The notes under the pieces are model-generated. The model was not told the DNA's origin, made no database searches, and saw only the letters and a program-made list of their open reading frames with translations. Shown in pieces: positions 18,345-27,002 of a stretch of 64,000 nucleotides of DNA. Each line of letters starts with the position of its first letter. Positions within the stretch are counted from its first letter, which is position 1. Both the position numbers and the translations under genes were made by a program. Origin of the DNA: Rhodobacterales bacterium LSUCC0031 (GTDB taxonomy: Bacteria > Pseudomonadota > Alphaproteobacteria > Rhodobacterales > Rhodobacteraceae); NCBI GenBank assembly GCA_015689735.1, contig WVSP01000001.1, forward strand, positions 1,166,001-1,230,000. The letters run 5' to 3'.

Positions 18345-19040
18345 TCACAACCGCCAGAAGCGGCTGATCTCGGTGCGGTTGTCGAAAAATGGCACACCTG
18401 TTGCCGCCCGCCCTTCAAGATGGGCGGCCAGTTCGGCTAACACCACCTCGGTAATGAAGGGCATATCGAGCCCGCGTACCATGTCGAGCGGCACCCATTG
18501 CAGATGGCCCAGCTCATCCTCGGCCCGGCTCAGATCATCGGGGTCGCAGCGCAGGTTTTCGGCCGCGACAACGAAGAAGCGCGCATCGAAGCGGCGCGGG
18601 CGGCCGGGCGGCGTGATCGCGCGAAACAGGAACCGCGCGGCTGCGCCATCGGGCAAATGCCCCGTCGCGATATAGCCGCGCCATCCCTTGGGGGCCTCCA
18701 TCGCCTGGGCGCGGGGGTCGGCTGCGCCGACCAAAAGCCCGGTTTCTTCCCATAATTCGCGCGTGGCCGCCGCGATCAATGCCGCCGGGGAGAGATCGCT
18801 GTCTTGTGCCAATGCGGCCGCGCATGCAGGGCGCGGCGGGGTGGCAAGGGGAATTGCATGGTCAACCGCATCCACCGCGCCGCCCGGAAAGACGAATTTC
18901 GACGGCAAAAAGGCCGCGTCCTTGCCGCGCTGGCCCATCAAGACGCGTGGCCGGGTGGCACCATCACGGAGCACGATCACGGTGGCCGCATCGCGAATGG
19001 CGCTTTTGTCGGTCAAAACCCGTGCATCCGCTTGGCCCAT
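18345..19040 (-). CDS. NUDIX hydrolase
   Basis: A 231-residue NUDIX protein of the larger NUDT7/NUDT19-like kind. The Nudix box is split by an insertion: GGAVD around residue 50 and, after a loop, RELWEETGLLVG. Long loops of this sort are typical of acyl-CoA or related pyrophosphatases. The start at 19040 is preceded by GGGAG and lies 28 bases inside the end of the DUF983 gene, so the two are coupled. Confidence 0.85.
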   Translation of the reverse strand: MGQADARVLTDKSAIRDAATVIVLRDGATRPRVLMGQRGKDAAFLPSKFVFPGGAVDAVDHAIPLATPPRPACAAALAQDSDLSPAALIAAATRELWEETGLLVGAADPRAQAMEAPKGWRGYIATGHLPDGAAARFLFRAITPPGRPRRFDARFFVVAAENLRCDPDDLSRAEDELGHLQWVPLDMVRGLDMPFITEVVLAELAAHLEGRAATGVPFFDNRTEISRFWRL

Positions 19041-19414
19041 TGCACTCCCACGATCAGCCCTTTGAACCGCGGTAGCAAGAACAGCGCCATCGCAACCACG
19101 CCGAGCGAAAAGCTCACCGCCAATACCCAAGGATCTGGCCGCCATAGGTCATAGGCAAACAGTTGCAGGGTCCCCATCACCTTGGCGGTGAGCAGGATCG
19201 ACAGGTAAGCAGGCCCATCATCGGCACGCGCATGGCTGAGGTCCTCGCCGCATTGTGCGCAGCGCGCCACAAGCTTGAGGTAACCTTGGAACAACGCCCC
19301 CTCACCACAGGATGGGCAACGCCCGCGCATCCCCTTGGCGATGGCAGGTAGGAAGGGGCGGTCAGGCGGGCCGGGCAGAAATGCGGGGCGCAGGGTGGGA
19401 TCGGTCTTTTGCAT
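19013..19414 (-). CDS. DUF983 membrane protein with zinc ribbon
   Basis: A 133-residue DUF983 protein. An N-terminal zinc ribbon (CPSCG, then CAQCG) precedes two membrane helices. The family is frequent in alphaproteobacteria and has no settled function. Start chosen at 19414 (MQKTDP), since the residues upstream look non-coding. Its 3' end overlaps the NUDIX gene by 28 bases. Confidence 0.85.
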   Translation of the reverse strand: MQKTDPTLRPAFLPGPPDRPFLPAIAKGMRGRCPSCGEGALFQGYLKLVARCAQCGEDLSHARADDGPAYLSILLTAKVMGTLQLFAYDLWRPDPWVLAVSFSLGVVAMALFLLPRFKGLIVGVQWAKRMHGF

Positions 19415-19545
19415 GTTCCTTAGATGCGGCGCGCGGCTCGATAGGTCCAGTGCATCCATGTCGCGGGGGAGAAAAAACTTGCGACGGAAAACCTGAGGCC
19501 GCGCGTGAAAGCTTCATAGACACGCTGCACACAGGAGATTTGCAC

Positions 19546-20040
19546 ATGCTGACGCTTAAGACAGGTACATTGGCGCTTTTGATCCCGCTGGCGCTGGCCT
19601 TGCCCGCCATGGCCGATCAGCCGATGCGCGGCGCGATGGGTTTTTCACAGATGGACCAAAACGGCGACGGCGCGATCACGCGCGACGAGATGCAAGCCGG
19701 ACCTGCGGCAATCCTTGCCGGTGCCGATACAGACGGCGATGGCGCGCTCAGCCGTGAAGAATTGATCGCCGCCTCTACTGCCCGGATGGCCCAGAACGTG
19801 GATCGGATGCTGGAACGCGCCGATGGCAATGGGGATGGCCTGCTCAGCGCCGAGGAAATCGCTGCCATGCAAGATGGGCGGCGCGAGACACGCATGGCGC
19901 GGATGTTTGACCGTCTCGATGCCGACGGCAATGGCAGCTTGAGCGCTGAGGAGCTGGAACAGGCAAGGGCGCGCATGGAACGCCGTGGTAGTGGCGCGCA
20001 AGGCGAACGCCGTGGTGGCCATGGCTTTTGGCGTGGCTAA
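19546..20040 (+). CDS. Exported EF-hand calcium-binding protein
   Basis: A 164-residue protein with a signal peptide (cleavage near ALPAMA-DQ, residue 23) and four EF-hand loops: D37-E48, D61-E72, D93-E104 and D125-E136. All four keep acidic residues at positions 1 and 12 and a glycine at 6, so calcium binding is likely. The C-terminus is rich in Arg and Gly. AGGAG precedes the ATG. It lies 75 bases upstream of an ECF sigma gene and two membrane or periplasmic proteins, which suggests a shared envelope-sensing role. Confidence 0.88.
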   Translation: MLTLKTGTLALLIPLALALPAMADQPMRGAMGFSQMDQNGDGAITRDEMQAGPAAILAGADTDGDGALSREELIAASTARMAQNVDRMLERADGNGDGLLSAEEIAAMQDGRRETRMARMFDRLDADGNGSLSAEELEQARARMERRGSGAQGERRGGHGFWRG

Positions 20041-20115
20041 GCGGACAGGGCGATTGCGCGGCCAAGGTCATGGGCCGCGCATTCCCCTTGGCGCCGTGTG
20101 GCGCTAGGTTAACCT

Positions 20116-20703
20116 ATGTCCGGCGATCCGCCCACATATGACACGCTCAGCGATGGGGCGTTGATGGTTCTCTTCGCCAATGGCGATCCCGGGGCCGCGC
20201 GGGTCTTGACTGCGCGGCTTTTGCCGCGCGCGCTTGGCCATGCCGCACGTGTCTTGGGCGACCGTGCCGAAGCCGAAGATATCGCCCAAGAGGCGATGTT
20301 GCGGCTGTGGCGTGCGGCCGCTGAGTGGCGGCAAGACGGCCCGGCCACACCGGCGACATGGCTTTACCGCGTGGTCGCCAATCTTTGCACCGACCGTCTG
20401 CGCAAGGCAGGACAAAGCACGCTAACAGACGAGGCTGACCGCTATCGCGATACGCGCCCGAGCGTCGAAGTGCAGATGATCGCGGGCGACCGTATGGCGG
20501 CCTTGGATGCCGCCTTGGCATGTCTGCCCGAGCGGCAGCGCCAAGCGGTTGTCCTGCGCCATATCGAGGGGCTGTCGAACCCTGAGATTGCGATGATACT
20601 GGATCTGGGCGTTGAGGCCGTCGAAAGCCTGACCGCCCGCGGCAAGCGCGCGCTCGCTGCTGCGCTTGCCACCAAAAAGGAGGCTTTGGGCTATGAAACC
20701 TGA
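20116..20703 (+). CDS. ECF RNA polymerase sigma factor
   Basis: A 195-residue group 4 sigma factor with region 2 (DRAEAEDIAQEAMLRLWRAA, about residues 50-75) and region 4 (LPERQRQAVVLRHIEGLSNP, about 136-160). Its 3' end overlaps the next gene by 11 bases, and that product is a membrane protein in the place of an anti-sigma factor. The same overlap style continues to a periplasmic sensor-like gene. Target promoters cannot be read from this window. Confidence 0.9.
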   Translation: MSGDPPTYDTLSDGALMVLFANGDPGAARVLTARLLPRALGHAARVLGDRAEAEDIAQEAMLRLWRAAAEWRQDGPATPATWLYRVVANLCTDRLRKAGQSTLTDEADRYRDTRPSVEVQMIAGDRMAALDAALACLPERQRQAVVLRHIEGLSNPEIAMILDLGVEAVESLTARGKRALAAALATKKEALGYET

Positions 20704-21067
20704 GCAATACGACGACGCGATTGACCAGCTTTTGCACAATGCCCGTGATGCGACGCCTGTCACCACGATGCTCGCGGCGCGGGTGCTGGCCGATGCCGCG
20801 AGGGTGCAAGCCGACGCTGCTGCCCATGCGCAGGCCCCAACCCGAGCGCCACGCCGCTTTGGATGGTGGAGCGAGATGCGCGTGGCCTTAGGTGGTTGGC
20901 CGGGCCTGTCAGGCGTCACTTTGGCCGCGTTTGCCGGTTTGGCGTTGGGGATTGTGGCACCTGATCTGGTGGACGGCCTGTCAGGTGGCCAGATCGGGAT
21001 TTGGACAGGCGATCTTGGGTCGCTGCCCGAAATCGGGCTGTTATGGGAGGAGGCGAGCGATGTCTGA
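20693..21067 (+). CDS. Single-helix membrane protein, possible anti-sigma factor
   Basis: A 124-residue protein. The N-terminal 60 residues are hydrophilic and Ala-rich (cytoplasmic if this is an anti-sigma factor), followed by one membrane helix at about residues 67-90 and a short tail. No ZAS zinc motif (HxxxCxxC) is visible. It overlaps the sigma gene by 11 bases and the following gene by 8, so all three are made together. The anti-sigma role is inferred from gene order. Confidence 0.7.
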   Translation: MKPEQYDDAIDQLLHNARDATPVTTMLAARVLADAARVQADAAAHAQAPTRAPRRFGWWSEMRVALGGWPGLSGVTLAAFAGLALGIVAPDLVDGLSGGQIGIWTGDLGSLPEIGLLWEEASDV

Positions 21068-21539
21068 ACAGGTGAAATCCGGGCGCGGCTTGAAGATCGC
21101 ACTGGCCATGTCGCTGGCGCTGAACCTCGCCGTCGCGGGCTTGGTCTTGGGTGCGATGATCGGCTTTGGCCCGCGGGCCGATCGCGATGATCCACGGTTG
21201 CGTGCCTTGGGCCTTGGCCCCTTTGCCATCGCGCTCTCGCGCGAGGATCGGGCAGGCTTTGCCGCGCGGATTGACCGCGAAAGCCTCGGCGCAGAGCGGC
21301 GCAGCTTGGGGGTGGGCTTGCGTCAATTGGGCGAGGCGTTGCGCGCAGATCCCTTTGACCGCACCGCCGCCGAGGCCGCCTTGGCGCGCATGCGGGCAGC
21401 AACCGCCACGCTGCAAGGTGTCAGTCACACGGCCTTGCTTGATCAGATCGCGCAAATGCCCCCAGCCGAGCGCGCAGTCTTGGCCGACCGCCTTGGGCGG
21501 GCTTTGCGCCGCATGGGTGGGCATCGCGACGCGCGGTAA
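21060..21539 (+). CDS. Periplasmic heavy-metal-sensor-like protein (ZraP/CnrX type)
   Basis: A 159-residue protein with an N-terminal membrane helix (about residues 12-34) and a helical periplasmic part with LRQLGEALRADPFDRTAAEA and a final MPPAERAVLADRL. This is the periplasmic heavy-metal-sensor layout of CnrX/ZraP/CpxP relatives. Metal-binding His and Cys residues are few, so the ligand is open. It closes the EF-hand/sigma/membrane-protein cluster. Confidence 0.75.
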   Translation: MSEQVKSGRGLKIALAMSLALNLAVAGLVLGAMIGFGPRADRDDPRLRALGLGPFAIALSREDRAGFAARIDRESLGAERRSLGVGLRQLGEALRADPFDRTAAEAALARMRAATATLQGVSHTALLDQIAQMPPAERAVLADRLGRALRRMGGHRDAR

Positions 21540-21543
21540 GGTG

Positions 21544-22926
21544 TCAGGCTGCGCTGAGCGGGGCCAACGTAACCTTGTCACGGCCACGGGATTTCGCGCC
21601 GTAAAGTGCAGCATCCGCATGGGCGATCAAGCTTTGTGCAGTGTCCCCCCCTGCGGGCGTAGAGAGCGCAAGCCCGATGCTGATCGTCACCGACAGCGGC
21701 GGTGTGTCGCCACGCAAGATGAACGCGGTTTCGCCGATGGTCGCGCGCAGCCGTTCGGCGCAATCAAGCGCCATGGAGCTGTCACCCTCGGGCAGAGCCA
21801 CGAGAAACTCCTCGCCCCCGATGCGCGCGATCAGGTCCGAGCTACGCAGCTGCGCGCGGAGCCGTCGCGCGACAAGGTTGAGCACTCGGTCACCTACCGG
21901 ATGGCCGAAACGGTCGTTGATTTGCTTGAAATAGTCGATGTCGAGCAACATCACCGCAACGCCGCGCCCGGTCTGTGCGATCATCCGCTCAAGCTGGAAT
22001 ATCGCGTAGCGGCGGTTATACAGGCCCGTAAGGCTATCGGTCACCGCCATTTCAAGACCTGCTTCAACCGAAGCGCGCAGCCGGTCGGCTTGGCGTTTGC
22101 GGTCAAGCTGGGTGCGGATGCGCAGTGCCAATTCCTGTGCATCGAAGCTGTCATAAAGAATGTCATGCGCGCCCAAATCAAGCGCAATGGCCGCGCGTTC
22201 GCTGTCACCTTCCGGCAAGATCATCACGCTGGCCGCATTGCGCGTGCCGGGCCGCGATCGCAGATCGGAGAGGAGCCGCAACCCCTCATTGCGATGGGTC
22301 AGATCGGCGGCGATCACGAAAACATCGGGCGCGTCACCCTCGTCATGGCCGAAACCGGTCAAGGCTGCGTCACGCGGCAGCACCGACACCTCGCCGCCCA
22401 AACGGTCATCAAGGGCGGTCTTCCACAAGACCGCGCCCTTTGGCCCCGGCGCGATCAAAGCGATGCGCCCGGCCTTTTGGGGGGCGGTGAAATGGGCCAC
22501 AGCCTCGGCGAAACCAAGCGCCGACGCGCCGCGCTTGCGCAATTCACGCGCCGTGTCGCGGGCGCGCAAAAGCGAACGAACCCGCGCCAAGAGCGTCATC
22601 TCATCAACGGGCTTGGTCAGGAAATCATCTGCCCCCGCCTCGAGCCCCGCCATCTTGTTGTCGCGATCGGCGATCGCAGTGATCAAGATGATCGGGATAT
22701 CGGCGGTCTCGGGGTCGGTTTTCAGCTGCCTGCAAACATCAAGGCCCGACATGTCGGGCATGACCACATCGAGCAAGATGAGATCTGGCTGTGTCTCACG
22801 CGCGGCAATCAGGGCTTTGGCCCCGCAATCGGCCTGATCAACGGCATAGCAGGCTGAGGCCAGCTTGACCTTCATCACGATGCGGTTCGTGGCCACATCG
22901 TCAACGACTAGAATTCGCCCTGTCAT
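21544..22926 (-). CDS. pleD: PleD-type response regulator diguanylate cyclase
   Basis: A 460-residue protein with REC-REC-GGDEF order, as in PleD. REC1 is intact (acidic pair at 9-10, phospho-acceptor D53, K105). REC2 (about 145-270) has lost the acidic pocket and is probably an adaptor. The cyclase motif is GGEEF near residue 370, with an RSSD inhibitory site five residues before it, so it should make c-di-GMP under product inhibition. No divK is adjacent. It converges on the metal-sensor gene four bases away and is divergent from the DUF3572 gene. Confidence 0.9.
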   Translation of the reverse strand: MTGRILVVDDVATNRIVMKVKLASACYAVDQADCGAKALIAARETQPDLILLDVVMPDMSGLDVCRQLKTDPETADIPIILITAIADRDNKMAGLEAGADDFLTKPVDEMTLLARVRSLLRARDTARELRKRGASALGFAEAVAHFTAPQKAGRIALIAPGPKGAVLWKTALDDRLGGEVSVLPRDAALTGFGHDEGDAPDVFVIAADLTHRNEGLRLLSDLRSRPGTRNAASVMILPEGDSERAAIALDLGAHDILYDSFDAQELALRIRTQLDRKRQADRLRASVEAGLEMAVTDSLTGLYNRRYAIFQLERMIAQTGRGVAVMLLDIDYFKQINDRFGHPVGDRVLNLVARRLRAQLRSSDLIARIGGEEFLVALPEGDSSMALDCAERLRATIGETAFILRGDTPPLSVTISIGLALSTPAGGDTAQSLIAHADAALYGAKSRGRDKVTLAPLSAA

Positions 22927-23016
22927 GCGCGCCTCTCACCAGATACTCAACATCGATGCCCTGATCGCCGCCAAATGTGGGACCGATCACAGTATAGGCA
23001 TGTTTTGGGCTGGAAT

Positions 23017-23036
23017 GGTTAACAAACTCTTTAACC
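23017..23036. promoter_or_regulatory. Inverted repeat between pleD and DUF3572
   Basis: GGTTAA-N8-TTAACC is a perfect inverted repeat in the divergent promoter region. TTAACC resembles a CtrA half-site, but the spacing is eight rather than the seven bases of the full CtrA site TTAA-N7-TTAA. Regulator unknown. Confidence 0.35.
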
Positions 23037-23054
23037 ACATGATGGAAATTGGGG

Positions 23055-23333
23055 ATGAAACAAGAAATTGCTGAAATCCGCGCGATGGGAATGTTGGCCT
23101 GGCTGGCCGCGCAAGACGACCTTTTCCCCGTGTTCTTAGGCGCGACCGGGGTCAGCGAGGGTGACGTGCGCGCCCGCGCGGGCGAGGTGGAGTTCCTCGC
23201 CTCGGTGGTGGATTTCGTGATGATGGACGACGCTTGGGTGATCGCTTGCGCCGCCGATCAAGGCTGGCCCCCGCAAGAGATCATGGCGATCCGCATGGCA
23301 CTTCCGGGTGGTGATTTGCCCGCCTGGACCTGA
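23055..23333 (+). CDS. DUF3572 protein
   Basis: A 92-residue acidic protein matching the alphaproteobacterial DUF3572 family, with the pattern AWLAAQDDLFPVFLGATGV then FLASVVDFVMMDDAWV. Helical, with no membrane segment or signal peptide. In relatives it is often next to pleD, as here. Function unknown. ATG 23055 is used; an upstream TTG at 23049 would add two residues. Confidence 0.8.
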   Translation: MKQEIAEIRAMGMLAWLAAQDDLFPVFLGATGVSEGDVRARAGEVEFLASVVDFVMMDDAWVIACAADQGWPPQEIMAIRMALPGGDLPAWT

Positions 23334-23343
23334 AGTGGCCGGC

Positions 23344-23787
23344 TTAGGGTAGCTCGTCTGCGGCGAGCTTGGCCAAAAGCGCGCGCAGCACATCAAGCTC
23401 GTCAATGCTCAGTTTAGCGTGGAAATGCTGTGCGGCCGCACGGCACATCGGCAGGGCTGCGTTGAACTGTGCGAGACCCTTTTCGGTCAGCTCCACCTCG
23501 GTCGTGCGCCGGTCGTCGCGGCCCATCTTGCGCGCGATCAGGCCATTGCTTTCCAGCGCCCGCAAGGCGCGCGACGTTGCCGTGCGATCGATGCCAACGA
23601 AATTGGCGATGTCTGAGGGGTTCTTCTTGCCTTCCTCGGCGACGGCGACAATCACGCACCACTCAACACGGGTTATCCCGAAGCGGCGCAAATTCCCCTC
23701 GACCCGGCGTTCGACGATGCGCGCCGTGCGGGAGATATGGTGGCCGACACTGTCATGAAGGCCGAACTTTTGTCGTGTACCGTCCAT
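23344..23787 (-). CDS. MarR-family transcriptional regulator
   Basis: A 147-residue winged-helix regulator. The recognition part is NPSDIANFVGIDRTATSRAL and the wing contains MGRDDRRTTEVELTEKG, both standard for MarR. It is convergent with DUF3572 and divergent from the HAD gene, 117 bases away. Effector and targets unknown. Confidence 0.87.
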   Translation of the reverse strand: MDGTRQKFGLHDSVGHHISRTARIVERRVEGNLRRFGITRVEWCVIVAVAEEGKKNPSDIANFVGIDRTATSRALRALESNGLIARKMGRDDRRTTEVELTEKGLAQFNAALPMCRAAAQHFHAKLSIDELDVLRALLAKLAADELP

Positions 23788-23904
23788 CGTGATCCCGCGC
23801 TATAAGCGCTCACAGATGCGCTGTCACCTCTTTTTGCTTTCATGGGCAGCCACTGACGTAGAGCGATAACCGAAACGACAACGATCACTGGGGCAGGATG
23901 TGCA

Positions 23905-24597
23905 ATGATCAAGGGTCTTCTCTTCGACAAGGACGGCACGCTGTTCGATTTCCAGCAAAGCTGGGGTGGCTGGGCGCATGATCTGATCATGACCCTGGCA
24001 GCGGATGATGATGCACGTTTCGCCCGCCTGACCGATGTCTTGGGCTATGATGCGCCAAATCGCGTGTTTTTTCCCCATAGCTTGGTAATCGCCGGGACGG
24101 CCCGCGATCAGGCCGAGGCTTTGGCGCCGCATCTGCCCGGCCGTGATCTTGACGCGCTCGAGGTCTGGTTGGCCGAGGCCGCGCGCAGCGCCGCGATGGT
24201 CCCCGCTGTGCCGCTCAAGCCTTTGCTGAACGCATTCCTGCAAGAGGGTTTTTCCTTGGGCATTGCTACAAATGACGCCGAGGCCGCCGCCCGCCGTCAA
24301 TTGGAACTGGCCGAGATCACCGACCTTTTTCACTTTATCGCAGGGTATGATTCGGGCTTTGGTGCCAAGCCGCTTCCCGGCATGTGTCTTGGCTTTGCTT
24401 CTGCCTGCGACCTGGATCCGGCGCATTGCGTGATGGTGGGCGACAGCCTCCATGACCTTGAGGCAGGGCGCGCTGCTGGCATGCGGGTTGTGGCTGTGTT
24501 GACGGGTGTGGCGACCGCAGCCGATCTCGCCCCCCATGCCGATGTCGTGTTGCGCGATATTGGCCAATTGCCCGGCTGGCTCGCCAGCTTGGGCTAG
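23905..24597 (+). CDS. HAD-family hydrolase, phosphoglycolate phosphatase-like
   Basis: A 230-residue HAD phosphatase. Motif I is FDKDGTL (residues 7-13), and motif IV is MVGDSLHDLEAG. The helical cap lies at about residues 20-100. It resembles Gph, but with QSWGGWAHDL rather than the usual Gph cap, so the substrate is uncertain. GGGGCAGG precedes the ATG. Confidence 0.85.
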   Translation: MIKGLLFDKDGTLFDFQQSWGGWAHDLIMTLAADDDARFARLTDVLGYDAPNRVFFPHSLVIAGTARDQAEALAPHLPGRDLDALEVWLAEAARSAAMVPAVPLKPLLNAFLQEGFSLGIATNDAEAAARRQLELAEITDLFHFIAGYDSGFGAKPLPGMCLGFASACDLDPAHCVMVGDSLHDLEAGRAAGMRVVAVLTGVATAADLAPHADVVLRDIGQLPGWLASLG

Positions 24598-24722
24598 GCG
24601 CGGCCCAGTGTGCGGATTGTGAAAATGCGACCGCCCATGTCGGAGATGGGCAATCTGTTACTCCTCCGATGCGGTCATTTGAGCCCCAATCCGACACAAA
24701 ACGCCCCGGAAAGATAGTTCGC

Positions 24723-26282
24723 ATGACCGATGATACCACGACCCGTCGCCGCCGTTCGGGGGGCCGCGCGGCCAACACCGCCCGCAGCAGCGCGCACGCG
24801 ATCGAGCAGACGCCATGGCGCGTGCCGCGCAACATCGACCGCCCGACCGAGCCCATGCCCCATGAGGGCGTGCTGGCGATCCATGATGGTGCGATGCGGG
24901 TACTGTCCGATATCGGGGTCGAGTTCCTCAATGAGGATGCGCTCGCCCATCTCAAGCGTGCTGGCTGCAAGATCGAGGGGCAGACCGTCCGCTTCGACCG
25001 CCATTTCGTTGAAGAGATGGTGGCCAAGGCGCCGCCCTCCTTCACGCTGACGCCGCGCAACCCGGAAAAACGCATCATCATCGGGGATGGTCATATCGTG
25101 TTCGGCAATGTCTCGTCGCCGCCCAATGCCTGGGATCTGGCACGCGGCAAGCGGCCCGGCGATCTGGAAACCTATCGCGAATTCATCAAGCTGACGCAGT
25201 ATTTCAACTGTATCCATTTCGCGGGTGGCTACCCGGTGGAACCCGTCGATGTTCATGCGGGCGTGCGGCATCTCGATTGCCTGTTCGACAAGCTGACGCT
25301 GACCGACAAGGTGGTGCATGCCTATTCGCTTGGCCCCGAGCGGGTCGAGGATGTGATGGAGATGGTACGCATCGCGGGCGGGCTGTCCCATGCCGAGTTC
25401 GACGCCACCCCGCGCATGTACACCAACATCAATTCGGTCAGCCCGCTCAAGCATGACTGGCCGATGCTCGACGGTGCCATGCGGCACGCCAAGCGGGGCC
25501 AGCCTGTGGTGGTGACACCCTTCACCTTGGCAGGTGCCATGGCGCCGGTGACGCTGTCAGGGGCCGTGATGCTCTCGATCGTCGAGGCCTTGGCCGCGAT
25601 TGCGCTGCTCCAATGGATCGCGCCGGGCTGCCCGGTGGCGATCGGTACCTTCACCTCGAATGTTGACATGAAATCGGGCGCGCCTGCTTTCGGCACGCCG
25701 GAATATATCCGCGCCACCCAGATGACCGGCCAGATGGCGCGGTTTTATGGCCTGCCGCTGCGTTCATCGGGGGTATGCGCGGCCAATGTCCCGGACGGCC
25801 AATCGATGTGGGAGACGATGAATTCGCTGTGGGCCGCGGTCCAGTCAGGCACCAACATGGTCTATCACGCGGCCGGCTGGCTCGAGGGCGGTCTGATCGC
25901 CAGCCCCGAGAAATTCGTGATGGATTGCGAAGTCTTGCAGCAATTCCAACGCTATATGGAGCCGCAGATCCTTGGCACCGCCGAGGCCGATCTTGCCATT
26001 GCCGCCATTGCCGAGGTTGGCCCCGGCGGGCATTACTTCGGCTGCCAACACACCCAAGACCGCTATCAGGAGGCATTTTATAGCCCCTTCTTGTCGGATT
26101 GGCGCAATTTCGAGGCGTGGCAGAACGCGGGTAGCCTTTGGAGTGCCGAACGCGCCCATGGTGTTTACAAGCGCATCTTGGACGAATTCGAAGCCCCACC
26201 AATGGATCCTGCCATCCGCGAAGAGCTGACCGCTTTCGTCGCCCGGCGCAAAGCCGAGGGCGGCGCGCCGACCGATTTCTAA
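24723..26282 (+). CDS. MttB-superfamily methyltransferase without pyrrolysine
   Basis: A 519-residue protein of the trimethylamine methyltransferase (MttB) superfamily. The frame is open throughout with no in-frame TAG, so it lacks the pyrrolysine of true MttB. Such proteins demethylate quaternary amines such as glycine betaine or proline betaine and pass the methyl group to a corrinoid protein. The first 35 residues are Arg-rich and look disordered. No corrinoid protein or reductive activase is adjacent. The hairpin terminator at 26299 follows. Confidence 0.85.
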   Translation: MTDDTTTRRRRSGGRAANTARSSAHAIEQTPWRVPRNIDRPTEPMPHEGVLAIHDGAMRVLSDIGVEFLNEDALAHLKRAGCKIEGQTVRFDRHFVEEMVAKAPPSFTLTPRNPEKRIIIGDGHIVFGNVSSPPNAWDLARGKRPGDLETYREFIKLTQYFNCIHFAGGYPVEPVDVHAGVRHLDCLFDKLTLTDKVVHAYSLGPERVEDVMEMVRIAGGLSHAEFDATPRMYTNINSVSPLKHDWPMLDGAMRHAKRGQPVVVTPFTLAGAMAPVTLSGAVMLSIVEALAAIALLQWIAPGCPVAIGTFTSNVDMKSGAPAFGTPEYIRATQMTGQMARFYGLPLRSSGVCAANVPDGQSMWETMNSLWAAVQSGTNMVYHAAGWLEGGLIASPEKFVMDCEVLQQFQRYMEPQILGTAEADLAIAAIAEVGPGGHYFGCQHTQDRYQEAFYSPFLSDWRNFEAWQNAGSLWSAERAHGVYKRILDEFEAPPMDPAIREELTAFVARRKAEGGAPTDF

Positions 26283-26298
26283 GCCTTCGGCGCGAAAC

Positions 26299-26320
26299 GG
26301 GGCGAATGGCCCCATTTTTG
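26299..26320 (+). terminator. Rho-independent terminator after MttB-like gene
   Basis: GGGGC-GAATG-GCCCC followed by ATTTTTG, 16 bases after the stop codon. Stem of five GC pairs with a T-run. Confidence 0.7.
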
Positions 26321-26411
26321 CCCTGATTGGTCAAGGTTGCGTTTACGCTTGCCGCATAAGCCTGCGGCCCATGGCGCAGTCTGCGCTTGGGCAAATTGCG
26401 AGGCTTGGACG

Positions 26412-27002
26412 ATGCATGGCATGGTCAACCGCGCCCTTCAGGGCTTTTTGACGACGACCTATGGCGACGCAGTCTGGGCCGAGGTGCGCCGCCAAGCGGG
26501 GCTTCCCTTCGATGACTTCGAAGCGATGCTCAGCTATCCCGATGCGATGACGACAGCCTGTTTCGGGGCCGCTGCCCATGTCTTGGGCAAAGATCATGCC
26601 ACGGTGTTGGAGGATTTCGGCATCTGGCTTGTGACCGATCATCATCTTGAACCTGTGCGGCGGCTGTTGCGATTCTCGGGGGCGCGTTTCCACGATTTTC
26701 TACACGCGCTCGAGGATCTCGCCGAACGCGGGCGGCTGGTCTTGCCCAACCTTGATTTGCCGCGCATCACTGTGGCGCAGGGGGATGAAGGGCGCTTTGT
26801 GATCGACGCGGTGTGGCCGGTGCCGGGGGCAGGCGCGATCTTGATGGGGTGTCTACGCGCGATGGCCGATGATTACGGCACATTGGCCTTTGTCGGGCTT
26901 GGGCGCGCGGCCGATGACGCAAGCGAGCGGTTGGAAGTTCAGCTGTTCGATGCGGCCTTTACCAAGGGCCGACGCTTTGAGCTTGGGCAGGTGCGCGCAT
27001 GA
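26412..27002 (+). CDS. H-NOX (HNOB) protein lacking the usual heme ligand
   Basis: A 196-residue protein that opens with MHGMVNRALQGFL, the classical H-NOX start, and keeps the length and helix pattern of the family, whose members bind heme and sense NO or O2. Aligned by eye to Shewanella H-NOX, the proximal heme histidine position is A104 (EDLAERG), and the Y-x-S-x-R heme-propionate motif is replaced by V134-W-P-V-P138. All three hallmark contacts are therefore absent. The stop overlaps the start of the cyclase gene (ATGA). It may be a heme-free sensor or a structural partner of that enzyme. Confidence 0.8.
   Translation: MHGMVNRALQGFLTTTYGDAVWAEVRRQAGLPFDDFEAMLSYPDAMTTACFGAAAHVLGKDHATVLEDFGIWLVTDHHLEPVRRLLRFSGARFHDFLHALEDLAERGRLVLPNLDLPRITVAQGDEGRFVIDAVWPVPGAGAILMGCLRAMADDYGTLAFVGLGRAADDASERLEVQLFDAAFTKGRRFELGQVRA

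Noticed and set aside
24723-26282. Pyrrolysine-containing trimethylamine methyltransferase
   Set aside because: There is no in-frame TAG; the gene reads through as an ordinary frame.
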